This document shows positions 1 to 8,694 of a stretch of 64,000 bases of DNA, one piece after another. The notes under the pieces are model-generated. The model saw nothing but the letters and a program-made list of their open reading frames with translations. It searched no databases and was not told the DNA's origin. The stretch spans positions 1-64,000 of the forward strand of contig NZ_AYKF01000132.1 of assembly GCF_003732545.1 (NCBI RefSeq). The letters run 5' to 3'. The position numbers were made by a program, and so were the translations under genes. The stretch is from Salinisphaera orenii subsp. halophila YIM 95161. GTDB taxonomy: Bacteria; Pseudomonadota; Gammaproteobacteria; Nevskiales; Salinisphaeraceae. The stretch's first letter is position 1; every line of letters begins with the position of its first letter.

Positions 1-7
1 AGACTAT

Positions 8-1810
8 ATGCTCGACACCGCAGCAGACACGAAGATTCAGAACGTGCTGTCCGCGCTCGACCGGGCGCTGGCCGAGCGCAACATCGAGGATGCGCTCGCG
101 CTGTTCACCGAGGACTGCTACTGGCGCGATCTCGTGGCCTTCACCTGGAACATCAAGACCGTGGAGGGCAAGGCCGGGGTGCGCGACATGCTCGAGACCC
201 GGCTCGACGAGGTCAAGCCCCGCGACTGGACGGTCGACGACAACGAAACACCGGCCCACGCCGACGGCGTCACCGAGGGTTTCATCGAATTCGAGACCGA
301 GGTCGCCCGCGGCTACGGCTATATCCGTCTCAAGGACGGCCTGATCTGGACGCTGCTGACCACCATGCACGAGCTCAAGGGCTACGAGGAGCCCAGCGGC
401 CACTCGCGTCCCCTGGGTGCCAAGCACGGCGACGAGCAGGGCGAGCCGACCTGGGCCGAGGAACGCGAGGCGGAGCTGGCGAATCTCGGCGTGAGCACCC
501 AGCCCTATGTGCTGATCATCGGCGGCGGCCAGGGCGGCATCGCGCTCGGCGCGCGGCTCCGCCAGCACGGCGTGCCCGCGCTGATCGTGGAGAAGAACGA
601 GCGCCCCGGCGACTCCTGGCGCAAGCGCTACAAGTCGCTCTGCCTGCACGATCCGGTCTGGTACGACCACATGCCCTACATCAAGTTTCCGAAGAACTGG
701 CCGGTGTTCGCGCCCAAGGACAAGATCGGCGACTGGCTGGAGATGTACGCGAAGGTCATGGAACTCAACTTCTGGGGTTCCACCGAAGCCAAGCGCGCCA
801 GCTACGACGAGGCCAGTGAAACCTGGACGGTGGTGGTCGAACGCGAGGGCCGCGAGATCACCCTGCAGCCGAAGCAGCTCGTGCTGGCCACCGGCATGTC
901 GGCCAAGCCCAACACACCGTCGATTCCCGGCCAGGACATCTTCGCCGGCATCCAGCAGCATTCCTCGGAACACCCGGGGCCGGACGGCATGGAGGACAAG
1001 CGGGTCGCGGTCGTCGGCTCGAACAACTCCGCCCACGACATCTGCGCCGCGCTCGCCGAGGCCGGGGTGGACGTGACCATGATCCAGCGCTCGTCGACGC
1101 ACATCACCAAGTCCGATTCGCTGATGAAGTACGCGCTCGGCCCGTTGTATTCCGAGGAGGCCGTGGCCAACGGCATCACCACCGAAAAAGCGGATCTGCT
1201 GTTCGCCTCGATCCCGTACGGCATCATGGCCGATTTTCAGAAGCCCGCCTTCGACCAGATCCGCGAGGCCGACGCCGAGTTCTACCGCGACCTGGAGCAG
1301 GCCGGATTCATGCTCGATTTCGGCCCCGACGATTCCGGCCTGTTCATGAAGTATCTGCGCCGCGCCTCCGGCTACTACATCGACGTCGGCGCCTCCCAGA
1401 TGATCATCGACGGCCGGATCAAGCTCGCCAGCGGCTCGGAAGTGGCCCGTCTCACCGAGGACAGCGTCGTGCTGGAGGACGGACGCGAGATCCCGGCGGA
1501 CGTGATCATCTACGCCACCGGCTACGGCTCGATGAACGGCTGGGCCGCAGACCTGATCTCCCAGGACGTCGCCGACAAGGTCGGCAAGGTCTGGGGGCTC
1601 GGTTCCGACACACCCAAGGACCCGGGCCCCTGGGAAGGCGAAGAGCGCAATATGTGGAAGCCGACCCAGCAGCCCGGACTATGGTTTCACGGCGGTAATC
1701 TCGCCCAATCAAGATATTACTCGCACTATCTCGCGCTTCAGCTCAAGGCGCGTATGGAGGGTTTCGAGACGCCGGTTTACGGTCTTCAGCCCACGCATCA
1801 CTTGAGTTGA
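8..1810 (+). CDS. NTF2/SnoaL-fused flavin-containing monooxygenase (copy 1)
   Basis: Class B flavoprotein monooxygenase of about 600 residues. Residues about 10-130 form a SnoaL/NTF2-like domain (note FTEDCYWRDL and FTWNIKT). The rest is the two-dinucleotide FMO fold: an FAD motif IIGGGQGGIALG near residue 170, and an NADPH-type motif VVGSNNSAHD near residue 335. A conserved HSSEHPG lies between them, and an ATGYG near the end. It probably oxygenates a small organic substrate using NADPH, FAD and O2; the substrate cannot be read from sequence. A paralog alike over its whole length lies at 26038-27849. Only seven bases precede the ATG, so the start and promoter cannot be judged, but the paralog begins at the same relative point. 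Closely related enzymes are often annotated as NAD(P)/FAD-dependent oxidoreductase. Confidence 0.88.
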   Translation: MLDTAADTKIQNVLSALDRALAERNIEDALALFTEDCYWRDLVAFTWNIKTVEGKAGVRDMLETRLDEVKPRDWTVDDNETPAHADGVTEGFIEFETEVARGYGYIRLKDGLIWTLLTTMHELKGYEEPSGHSRPLGAKHGDEQGEPTWAEEREAELANLGVSTQPYVLIIGGGQGGIALGARLRQHGVPALIVEKNERPGDSWRKRYKSLCLHDPVWYDHMPYIKFPKNWPVFAPKDKIGDWLEMYAKVMELNFWGSTEAKRASYDEASETWTVVVEREGREITLQPKQLVLATGMSAKPNTPSIPGQDIFAGIQQHSSEHPGPDGMEDKRVAVVGSNNSAHDICAALAEAGVDVTMIQRSSTHITKSDSLMKYALGPLYSEEAVANGITTEKADLLFASIPYGIMADFQKPAFDQIREADAEFYRDLEQAGFMLDFGPDDSGLFMKYLRRASGYYIDVGASQMIIDGRIKLASGSEVARLTEDSVVLEDGREIPADVIIYATGYGSMNGWAADLISQDVADKVGKVWGLGSDTPKDPGPWEGEERNMWKPTQQPGLWFHGGNLAQSRYYSHYLALQLKARMEGFETPVYGLQPTHHLS

Positions 1811-1834
1811 TGGCTATAAAATTATGAAATAAAA

Positions 1835-1864
1835 GGCCACGGCGGCTCGAGCGTCGCTGTGGCC
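1835..1864. terminator. Stem-loop after the first monooxygenase gene
   Basis: A 10-bp stem with one G-U wobble (GGCCACGGCG against CGCTGTGGCC) and a 10-base loop starts 24 bases after the stop codon. The U-rich side is on the left (AAATAAAA on the plus strand), so as an intrinsic terminator it suits minus-strand transcripts better. For the monooxygenase mRNA it may only be a 3' end stabiliser. Confidence 0.4.
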
Positions 1865-1972
1865 GGATTGTGCGCGTGCCGTGCAGGCGCCGCGTTCGTG
1901 ACGCAGCGGCGCGTCCATGCCGTGTGCGCCGATGGGTTAGACTGATGCGCGTTTGGGCCACGACGCGCTTTC

Positions 1973-2641
1973 ATGACCGCTTTCAGCGCCATAGAACAAT
2001 CGGCTCGCGAGCGCCTCGGCGGAGGCGACGCGCTCGAATCCCGTCTGATTCGCCCCGAGCCCGCCGAATCGCTCGCCATGATCGGCGACGATCGCTACCT
2101 GTCCGTCATGTGTCGCCGCATCTTCCGGGCGGGGCTGACCCATCGGCTGGTGGATGCGCGCTGGCCGGCGTTCGAGATCGCCTTTGATGACTTCGACCCG
2201 GCCGCTGTCGCTGCCCTCGATGACGACGACCTCAAGAGACTCGCCGCCGACGAGACGCTGATCCGTCATCGGAGAAAGATATTCGCCGTCCGCAACAACG
2301 CCGTGGCGATGCAGGCGATCATCGCGGAGTTCGGCAGCTTCGGATTCTGGCTGGCCGAATGGCCCGAAGACGAGATCGTGGATCTGTGGCACGAGCTGCG
2401 CCAGCGCTTCACCCAGCTCGGCGGTCGTTCCGGACCCGCTTTCCTGCGCATGGCGGGCAAGGACACGTTCATGCTGACCGACTGGGTCGTCAAGGCGATG
2501 GCGCAGTGGCAGGCCTACAGCGGCAAATCGCATACCCGCAACGCCCACGCCGAGATTCAGGCCCTGTTCAATGGCTGGCAGGCAGAATCCGACCGTCCGC
2601 TGTGCCAGATCAGCCAGATTCTCGCTTTTTCAATTGACTAG
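1973..2641 (+). CDS. DNA-3-methyladenine glycosylase I family protein (divergent Tag-like)
   Basis: A 222-residue member of the Tag/HhH-GPD superfamily. The segment FRAGLTHRLVDARWPAFEIAF followed by FDP and LIRHRRKIFAVRNNA matches the order of Tag helices, and the C-terminal half contains a GWLAEWP-like segment. In Escherichia coli, Tag removes 3-methyladenine from DNA. Here the N-terminal Cys and His zinc ligands of Tag are not seen, and the catalytic-pocket Glu region is changed to MCRRIF, so substrate range may differ. The ATG at 1973 is the first in frame after a non-coding gap. A lipoprotein gene follows 12 bases downstream, and the two may share a transcript. I am confident of the superfamily, less so of activity. 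Confidence 0.7.
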   Translation: MTAFSAIEQSARERLGGGDALESRLIRPEPAESLAMIGDDRYLSVMCRRIFRAGLTHRLVDARWPAFEIAFDDFDPAAVAALDDDDLKRLAADETLIRHRRKIFAVRNNAVAMQAIIAEFGSFGFWLAEWPEDEIVDLWHELRQRFTQLGGRSGPAFLRMAGKDTFMLTDWVVKAMAQWQAYSGKSHTRNAHAEIQALFNGWQAESDRPLCQISQILAFSID

Positions 2642-2653
2642 ACGCGGTATTTA

Positions 2654-3442
2654 ATGCACTTAAAAAAGGGTTGGGGCCGCGGGCCCCGGTATGCCTCCGT
2701 TCTATTACTGCTCCTTGTATTGCTCGGAGGTTGCGGTTCCGACCAACCCCAGCCCGTCAAGCTCATGGGCGAGTTGACCTATGCAGGCAACGCCAAGATC
2801 CCGGCCGGCTCGAACGCGCGGGTAAGCATGGTCGAGCGCAGCGAGACCGGCGCCGACAAGCGCATCGTCGCGGAACGCTCGCTGCACGAACTGGGCAGCA
2901 AGCCGATCGAGTTCGATATCTCCGTGGACCCGAGCCTGCTCGAGGGCGAGGGCCGCTACGGACTGCGTGCGGAGATCACCGACGGCGACGGCAACGTGCG
3001 CTGGACGACACCCGAGCCGCTCGCCATCGACGACATATCCACCGATACCTCCGTGACGATCGAGCTCGAGGCGACACCGCAGCCGCAGACACCCGATTTC
3101 ACCCAGTATCGCTGCGAGGACGGTTTCCATCTCGCGGCCGCAACCGCCGGAACGCGGGCGATCCTGCGCTTGGGCAATCGCCGCCTGGAGCTGCAGCCGG
3201 CCGGCGACAACCGCTACACCGACCTGCACGACAATGCACTGACCTTTCGCGAGGGCGGTGTGCGGCTGGTACTCGACGGCACCGAACACACCGACTGCCG
3301 GGTCGTCGAGAACCAGTCGCCCAGCGAGGTCGATGACGACAACGGGGACACCGATGCCGAGCCGGAAGCCGATGACGGCAGCGGCGAAGAGGACGGCACG
3401 GGCGAGCGCGAACGGGATTCCGGCGACACGACCGAGAACTGA
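2654..3442 (+). CDS. YbaY-family lipoprotein with C-terminal MliC-like domain
   Basis: Outer-membrane or periplasmic lipoprotein of 262 residues. A hydrophobic signal ends in the lipobox LLGGC near residue 27. Residues about 35-125 form a YbaY (YscW-type) beta domain, recognised by GELTYAGNAKIPAGS and the following ARVSMVE strand. Residues about 145-220 begin YRCEDGFHL and end HTDCR, with L-G-N-R-L-L strands between. This resembles the MliC fold, an inhibitor of C-type lysozyme with a conserved Cys pair. The last 45 residues are strongly acidic (D/E/G) and probably disordered. It lies 12 bases after the Tag-like gene. YbaY itself has no settled function. The MliC part suggests protection against host or predator lysozymes, which is inference. 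Confidence 0.75.
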   Translation: MHLKKGWGRGPRYASVLLLLLVLLGGCGSDQPQPVKLMGELTYAGNAKIPAGSNARVSMVERSETGADKRIVAERSLHELGSKPIEFDISVDPSLLEGEGRYGLRAEITDGDGNVRWTTPEPLAIDDISTDTSVTIELEATPQPQTPDFTQYRCEDGFHLAAATAGTRAILRLGNRRLELQPAGDNRYTDLHDNALTFREGGVRLVLDGTEHTDCRVVENQSPSEVDDDNGDTDAEPEADDGSGEEDGTGERERDSGDTTEN

Positions 3443-3582
3443 CGCCGGCGCCTCATGCAGGCATCACACCGTTGCGATGGGCTCGGATTGCGGCCGCGCC
3501 ACCGGCAACATAACGTTCACGAGGCTACTGGCACGGCTTGAGCAGGGCGGTGGCGCGTTAGCTGCCCGAGCCGGGTGAGCGG

Positions 3583-4254
3583 TCACTCCGCGTCGGGCGT
3601 GCTTGGCCAGCCGTCGATGCCGATCAGCGCGTCCAGCGAAAGACGATCCGCCCAGCCCTCGGCTTCCAGCATCGGCCGGTCGTAGAACTCGCGCACATGG
3701 CCGAGGCAGAGGATGGCGATCGGGTGCGCGCCGTCGGGCATCGACAGCAGATCGACGAGCGCGGCCGGGTCGAACATCGACACCCAGCCCACGCCGAGCC
3801 CCTCGGCGCGCGCCGCCAGCCAGAGATTCTGGATCGCACAGGCCGCCGAGGCCAGATCCATCTCGGGCAGCGTCCGGCGACCGAACACATGCCGCTCGCG
3901 ACCGTCGGTCAGGGCGACGACGAGCAGCTCGCCGCAGTCGCGGATACCTTCGACCTTGAGCTGCATGAAGGCCTGCTTGCGTGGCCCCATGATCTCGGCG
4001 GTGCGCAGACGCTCGGCCTCGACCTCGTCGTGCAGCGCCCGCCGCAGCGCTGGGCTGCAGACACGGATGAAACGCCAGGGTTGCATGTAACCGACGCTGG
4101 GCGCGTAGTGGGCGGCGGCAAGCAGCCGCCGGAGCACATCGGCATCGACCGGAGCGTCGATGAAATGACGCATATCGCGCCGCTCGGCGATCACGCGGTA
4201 GACGGCATCCAGCTCCGGCTGACTGTAACGATGGGAATCGCGGGTCTCGGTCAT
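3583..4254 (-). CDS. bluB: 5,6-dimethylbenzimidazole synthase BluB
   Basis: Nitroreductase-fold flavin-destroying enzyme of 223 residues that converts reduced FMN and O2 into 5,6-dimethylbenzimidazole, the lower ligand of B12. The N-terminal RRDMRHF carries the family's conserved Asp, [17 protein letters not shown] is the BluB signature for the FMN pocket, and [12 protein letters not shown] holds the conserved Ser. Length is normal for the family. It is transcribed away from cobG, with about 140 bases between, and is the only lower-ligand gene in the window. Its presence with CobG fits the oxygen-dependent route. Function is assigned with high confidence from the signature and the neighbourhood. 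Confidence 0.93.
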   Translation of the reverse strand: MTETRDSHRYSQPELDAVYRVIAERRDMRHFIDAPVDADVLRRLLAAAHYAPSVGYMQPWRFIRVCSPALRRALHDEVEAERLRTAEIMGPRKQAFMQLKVEGIRDCGELLVVALTDGRERHVFGRRTLPEMDLASAACAIQNLWLAARAEGLGVGWVSMFDPAALVDLLSMPDGAHPIAILCLGHVREFYDRPMLEAEGWADRLSLDALIGIDGWPSTPDAE

Positions 4255-4395
4255 GGGCGTTGTCGCGGCACGCTTGGCAATTCACGGCTCGAAGCGCACA
4301 GGCTACACCAGCCCATCGGTTTGAATTCGCCGGGCCGCCTTTGCAAGGCTCTGCGCCTCGCGGCCGCCTCGGGCGATAGGCGCAGCCGCTGCGGG

Positions 4396-5790
4396 ATGGA
4401 GACCATGACGCGAACACTACCACCGACATCGCCCGCCGCCGACCCGGCCGACCGGCGTCGCGGCTGGTGTCCCAGCGCGCTGCGGCCGATGGCCGCGGCG
4501 GACGGATGGCTGTTGCGTCTGCGGCCGCCGGAAGCGCGTGTGGACGGGCCGGCGCTGCGCCGGCTCTCGGCCATCGCCCGGCGTCACGCGGACGGCGCGG
4601 TTCTGCTCACCCGGCGGGCCAAGCTCGAACTGCGCGGCATACGCGATCCCGACGCCACCACGGCGGCCCTGCGCGCAGCCGGCTGGATGGAGGACGAGAC
4701 CACCGCGGCGCTGCCCGATCAAATCATCTCGCCGGCCACCGATATCGACACCGCGGCGATCGCGGACGCGATGACGGTCCATCAGCGACTGCATGCCGCA
4801 CTCAGCGGGCGCGATGCGACGCTGGATCTGCCGGACAAGTTCGCCGTCGCCATCGACGGCGGCGGGCGCCTCGGCGTTCCCGAGGTGCATGCGGATATAC
4901 GCCTCGATGCGCTGGATGACAGGCACTGGCGGCTGGCGGTGGCCGGCAGCCGCGCCTCGGCCACGAGCCTGGGCTGCTGGCAGGCCGACGTGCTCACCGC
5001 CGCGGTCACTGCGCTCATCGATCGGTTCGCCGCCGCGCAGACCGCCGGGTCGCCGGGGCCCCGGCGCATGCGTGATCTGCTCGCCCGCGACGGCGCGCGG
5101 CGGCTGGCCGAGGCCTGCCCGCCGCCACGGGCGAAGGAGCCTCGGTCGGCGCCTCGGGCCGGCGGCCCGCCGATTCTGGGGTACCATGACGGGCTGGGCC
5201 ACGTGATCGCCTTTGCGTTCGGGCGCATCGGCGCCGACGCGCTGGAGACGATCGCCGACGGCCTGGCGCGTCGCGGCGAGCATCTGCGGCTGCTGCCGGA
5301 CCGCCGGGTGCTGCTGCCTGCCGCGGACGCCAACGACAGCGCGGCGCTACGCGCGGCCGGCGCCCTGGATACCCCCGGCGATCCGCGCCTGGGGCTGGCG
5401 GCCTGCATCGGTCGCGGCGGCTGCGCGCAGGCCACGACCGCCACCCGCGCGGACGCGCTGGCGCTGGCGGCACGGGCGCCGACCGTGGCCGGCGCCGGTG
5501 AGGTCGGGCTGCACGTATCCGGCTGTGCCAAGGGCTGCGCCCATCGCCGGCCGGCAGCGGTCACCCTCGTGGGACGCGCCGGCGGCTACGATGTGGTGGT
5601 CGCCGGAGCGCCGGACGAGCCGGCGCTGTGGACAGGGCTGGCGGTCGCGGCAGCCGGGTCGCGCCTGGCGGCGCTGGAACGCATCCACGTCGCCCAGCGG
5701 CAGGACGGCGAGACGCCGCTGGCCGTGTTCCGGCGCCTGGGCCGGCAACGATTACTTGAACTGAGCGAGGCGGAAATCGCAGGTGAGTGA
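4396..5790 (+). CDS. cobG: Precorrin-3B synthase CobG
   Basis: Fe-S/non-haem iron mono-oxygenase that hydroxylates precorrin-3A with O2 to give precorrin-3B, the committing step of the aerobic B12 pathway. The N-terminal [22 protein letters not shown] is the CobG/nitrite-sulphite reductase ferredoxin-like start. The 4Fe-4S/sirohaem-type cysteines are seen as ACIGRGGC near residue 340 and SGCAKGCAH near 378. Length, about 464 residues, is typical. ATG 4396 and ATG 4405 are both in frame; a GGAG sits very close before the second, so the exact start is uncertain. The open frame continues far upstream, but that part overlaps bluB antisense and has no family resemblance. The end overlaps cobH by 8 bases. 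Confidence 0.93.
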   Translation: METMTRTLPPTSPAADPADRRRGWCPSALRPMAAADGWLLRLRPPEARVDGPALRRLSAIARRHADGAVLLTRRAKLELRGIRDPDATTAALRAAGWMEDETTAALPDQIISPATDIDTAAIADAMTVHQRLHAALSGRDATLDLPDKFAVAIDGGGRLGVPEVHADIRLDALDDRHWRLAVAGSRASATSLGCWQADVLTAAVTALIDRFAAAQTAGSPGPRRMRDLLARDGARRLAEACPPPRAKEPRSAPRAGGPPILGYHDGLGHVIAFAFGRIGADALETIADGLARRGEHLRLLPDRRVLLPAADANDSAALRAAGALDTPGDPRLGLAACIGRGGCAQATTATRADALALAARAPTVAGAGEVGLHVSGCAKGCAHRRPAAVTLVGRAGGYDVVVAGAPDEPALWTGLAVAAAGSRLAALERIHVAQRQDGETPLAVFRRLGRQRLLELSEAEIAGE

Positions 5791-6427
5791 ACAACACGTC
5801 GACTACGACTACATCCGCGACGGGCGGGCCATTTACGAAAAGTCCTTCGCCATCATCGAGGCCGAGGCCGATCTGGACGGGCTGGCACCGGACCTGCGCA
5901 ACGTGGCCATTCGCATGATCCACGCCTGCGGGCAGACCGACCTGGCGGCGGATCTGCGCCATTCCGCGGGCGTGGCCGCCGCGGCGCGCACCGCGCTGCA
6001 GGCCGGTGCGCCGATCCTCTGCGACAGCGAGATGGTCGCCCACGGCGTGACCCGACGGCGTCTGCCCGCCGACAACGCCGTCGTATGCACGCTGCGCGAC
6101 CCCGACACGCCGACGCTCGCGCGCTCGATCGGCAACACGCGCACGGCCGCGGCGCTGGAACTCTGGGGCGACAATCTCGACGGCGCCGTGGTCGCCATCG
6201 GCAACGCGCCGACGGCGCTGTTTCATCTGCTCGAGCTCATCGCCGCGGGCGCGCCGCGGCCGGCCGCGGTCATCGGCCTGCCGGTGGGTTTCGTCGGCGC
6301 CATCGAGAGCAAGGAGGCACTGGCCGCGCAGGCGCTCGGCCTGGACTACCTGACGCTGTTCGGGCGCCGTGGCGGCAGCGCCATGGCCGCCGCCGCGGTC
6401 AATGCCCTGGCCAGCGAGGCGCTATGA
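5783..6427 (+). CDS. cobH: Precorrin-8X methylmutase CobH
   Basis: Moves the C11 methyl to C12, turning precorrin-8X into hydrogenobyrinic acid. The 214-residue protein has the catalytic His in MIHACGQTD near residue 50, followed by the conserved [12 protein letters not shown] and [13 protein letters not shown] stretches of the CobH/CbiC family and a [14 protein letters not shown] loop. It starts with GTG at 5783, inside the end of cobG, and ends in an ATGA overlap with cobI, so cobG-H-I-J look translationally coupled. Confidence 0.95.
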   Translation: MSEQHVDYDYIRDGRAIYEKSFAIIEAEADLDGLAPDLRNVAIRMIHACGQTDLAADLRHSAGVAAAARTALQAGAPILCDSEMVAHGVTRRRLPADNAVVCTLRDPDTPTLARSIGNTRTAAALELWGDNLDGAVVAIGNAPTALFHLLELIAAGAPRPAAVIGLPVGFVGAIESKEALAAQALGLDYLTLFGRRGGSAMAAAAVNALASEAL

Positions 6428-7152
6428 GCCGAGCCACGGTCTACGGCGTCGGCACGGGCCCCGGCGATCCGGAACTGATGACCGTCAAGGCCGTGCGCGC
6501 GCTCGGGCGCAGCACCGTCGTGGCCTATTTCTGCAAGCGGGCGGGGGCGGGCAACGCGCTCACGGCCGCGCGGGACTATCTGCGCGACGATCACGTCATG
6601 CTGCCCATGGTCTATCCGGTGACCACGCAGCTGTCGCATCACTGCGACGCCTACCGCGAGCAGATCGAGGGCTTCTTCGATGAATCGGCCGAGCAGGTCG
6701 CCGCCCATGTGGCCGCGGGCCGCTCGGTGGCCGTGCTCTCCGAAGGCGACCCGTTCTTCTACGGCTCATTCATGCATATATTCCTGCGCCTGCGCGAGCG
6801 CCTGCCCTGCGAGGTGGTGCCGGGCGTGCCGGCGATGCTCGCCGGCGCCGGCCGGCTGCCGCGGCCGATCGCCATGCGCGACGACATCCTCACGGTGATT
6901 CCCGGCACGCTGCCGGACGCGGCGCTGCGCGACAGCCTCGCGCTGGCCCAGGCCGCGGTGGTAATGAAGGTCGGCCGCAACCTGCCGCGGATCCGCGCCG
7001 CACTCGAAGCCCTCGGCGCCACGGACCGCGCCTGGTACGTCGAGCGCGCCAGCCAGGGCGGCGAACGCGTCATGCCGCTGTCCGAGGCCCCGGACGGGCC
7101 GGCGCCGTATTTCTCCATGGTCCTGCTGCCGGGCACGGGCCAGCGGGTATGA
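6424..7152 (+). CDS. cobI: Precorrin-2 C20-methyltransferase CobI
   Basis: SAM-dependent tetrapyrrole methylase of 242 residues that converts precorrin-2 to precorrin-3A. The N-terminal VYGVGTGPGDPELMTVKAV is the SAM-binding opening of the family. The later VAVLSEGDPFFYGSFMHIF and EVVPGVPAML are the standard motifs II and III with the C20 subgroup's YGS. The start ATG at 6424 lies in an ATGA with the cobH stop. The open frame extends upstream in the cobH region, but that part is low-complexity shadow sequence. It ends in another 4-base overlap with cobJ. Confidence 0.94.
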   Translation: MSRATVYGVGTGPGDPELMTVKAVRALGRSTVVAYFCKRAGAGNALTAARDYLRDDHVMLPMVYPVTTQLSHHCDAYREQIEGFFDESAEQVAAHVAAGRSVAVLSEGDPFFYGSFMHIFLRLRERLPCEVVPGVPAMLAGAGRLPRPIAMRDDILTVIPGTLPDAALRDSLALAQAAVVMKVGRNLPRIRAALEALGATDRAWYVERASQGGERVMPLSEAPDGPAPYFSMVLLPGTGQRV

Positions 7153-7928
7153 GCGCCGTGGTGGGCGAGGGCGGCTGGCTCGCGGTCGTGGGCACCGGCC
7201 CCGGCGATTCGGCGTGGATGACGCCCGAAACGAGTGCGGTGATCGCCGCCGCGACCGATCTGGTGGGCTACGAGCGGTATGTCGAGCGCGTCGCCGACAG
7301 CGGCCAGCGCCGGCACGTCTCGGACAATCGCGAGGAGACCGCGCGCGCGGCCCACGCGCTCGATCTGGCGGCGAGCGGCGCGCGCGTCGCCGTCATCTCC
7401 GGCGGCGACCCGGGCATCTTCGCCATGGCCGCCGCGGTCTGGGAGACCCTCGAACGGGCCGATCACGAACGCTGGGCCGCGGTCGAGATCCGCGTCACCC
7501 CCGCGGTATCGGCGATCCAGGCGGTCGCCGCCCGCGCCGGCGCGCCGCTCGGCAACGACTTCTGCGTGATCTCGCTGTCCGACAACCTCAAGCCCTGGGC
7601 CGTGATCGAGCGGCGTGTGCGTCTGGCCGCCGAGGCCGATTTCGCGCTGGCCTTCTACAACCCGATATCGCGCGCCCGGCCGTGGCAGCTCGGCGCGGCG
7701 ATCGAGGCCGTGGCCGCGCATCGCGCCCCGGCCACCCCGGTGGTCCTCGGCACCGCCGTCGGCCGGGCCGACGAGGCGCTGACGATCACCGACCTGGCTC
7801 GTTTCGACCCGGCCGCGGCGGACATGCGCACGCTGGTCATCGTCGGTGCCAGCACCACGCGGGTGATCGCCGCGGCCGACGGCCGACCCCGCGTCTACAC
7901 CCCGCGCCTGTACCCGGCGGACTACTGA
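7149..7928 (+). CDS. cobJ: Precorrin-3B C17-methyltransferase CobJ
   Basis: Ring-contraction enzyme: methylates C17 of precorrin-3B and yields precorrin-4. In 259 residues it shows LAVVGTGPGDSAWMTPE, the YERYVERV loop, VISGGDPGIFAMAAA and VTPAVSAIQAVAARAGAPLGNDFC, all typical of CobJ/CbiH. No CbiG-like fusion partner is attached; the separate cobE gene at 13059-13547 carries the CbiG C-terminal homology. The stop overlaps the end of cobK, which runs the other way, by 7 bases. Confidence 0.94.
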   Translation: MSAVVGEGGWLAVVGTGPGDSAWMTPETSAVIAAATDLVGYERYVERVADSGQRRHVSDNREETARAAHALDLAASGARVAVISGGDPGIFAMAAAVWETLERADHERWAAVEIRVTPAVSAIQAVAARAGAPLGNDFCVISLSDNLKPWAVIERRVRLAAEADFALAFYNPISRARPWQLGAAIEAVAAHRAPATPVVLGTAVGRADEALTITDLARFDPAAADMRTLVIVGASTTRVIAAADGRPRVYTPRLYPADY

Positions 7929-8671
7929 TGCCCGGCCTGGTCGGAAAGCGCCGCGCAGGCGGCATCGACCGTGGCGAAGACCGCGTCCGCCGCGGGCAGG
8001 GCGGGGCGCTCGACCATCACCACGCGCACGCCGCGCTGTCGGGCCGCATCGAGTTTGGCCCGCATCGCCGGCGCGCCGCTGTTCTTGGTGACCAGCACGT
8101 CGATGGCATGGCGGGCCAGCAGCGCGCTTTCGTCAGCCACCGTGAACGGGCCGCGGGCAGTGATCAGGCGCCAGTCATCGAACGCCGGCGGCGGCTCGGG
8201 CGGGTCGATGCTGCGCACCAGCCAGAAGCGGCCGGGCGCATCGGCGAACGGGCCGAGGCTGCGCGCCCCAACGGTCAGAAACACGCGACGGCCGAGGTCG
8301 TCGAGGCACGCGGACGCCGCTGTCAGGTCGGCGACGTGAATCCAGTCGTCCTCCGCACCCGGGCGCCAGGGCGGACGCGCCAGGCGCCAGAGGGCGACCC
8401 CGCAGCGGCGACAGGCGATCGCGGCGTGGTGCGACATGGCCGCCGCGAACGGGTGGGTGGCATCGATCACCCGGTCGATCGCGTGGCGTTCCAGATAGGC
8501 GGCAAGCCCGTCGATGCCGCCGAAGCCGCCCACCCGCGTGGCCAGCGGCGAAGCGGCCGGCCGGCGGGTCGCGCCGGCCAGCGACAGGGTGGCCTCGACG
8601 CCGGGCCGCACCGCCAGACGCTCGGCCAGCAGGCGGGCCTCGCGGGTACCGCCGAGCAGCAGCAGTTTCAT
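7922..8671 (-). CDS. cobK: Precorrin-6A reductase CobK
   Basis: NADPH-dependent reductase of precorrin-6A (precorrin-6A to precorrin-6B). The N-terminal MKLLLLGGTREARLLAERL is the CobK/CbiJ Rossmann opening. Later come RVIDATHPFAAAMS and VFLTVGARSLGPF, then the family's LVTKNSGAPAMRAKLDAA and VMVERP near the C-terminus. The 249-residue length is normal. It lies on the minus strand between cobJ and cobL, meeting cobJ tail to tail and diverging from cobL over only about 23 bases. An in-frame ATG at 8689 is an alternative start, but 8671 gives the usual N-terminus. Confidence 0.93.
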   Translation of the reverse strand: MKLLLLGGTREARLLAERLAVRPGVEATLSLAGATRRPAASPLATRVGGFGGIDGLAAYLERHAIDRVIDATHPFAAAMSHHAAIACRRCGVALWRLARPPWRPGAEDDWIHVADLTAASACLDDLGRRVFLTVGARSLGPFADAPGRFWLVRSIDPPEPPPAFDDWRLITARGPFTVADESALLARHAIDVLVTKNSGAPAMRAKLDAARQRGVRVVMVERPALPAADAVFATVDAACAALSDQAGHQ

Positions 8672-8694
8672 CGAGACAACGCTCGTCATATCGG

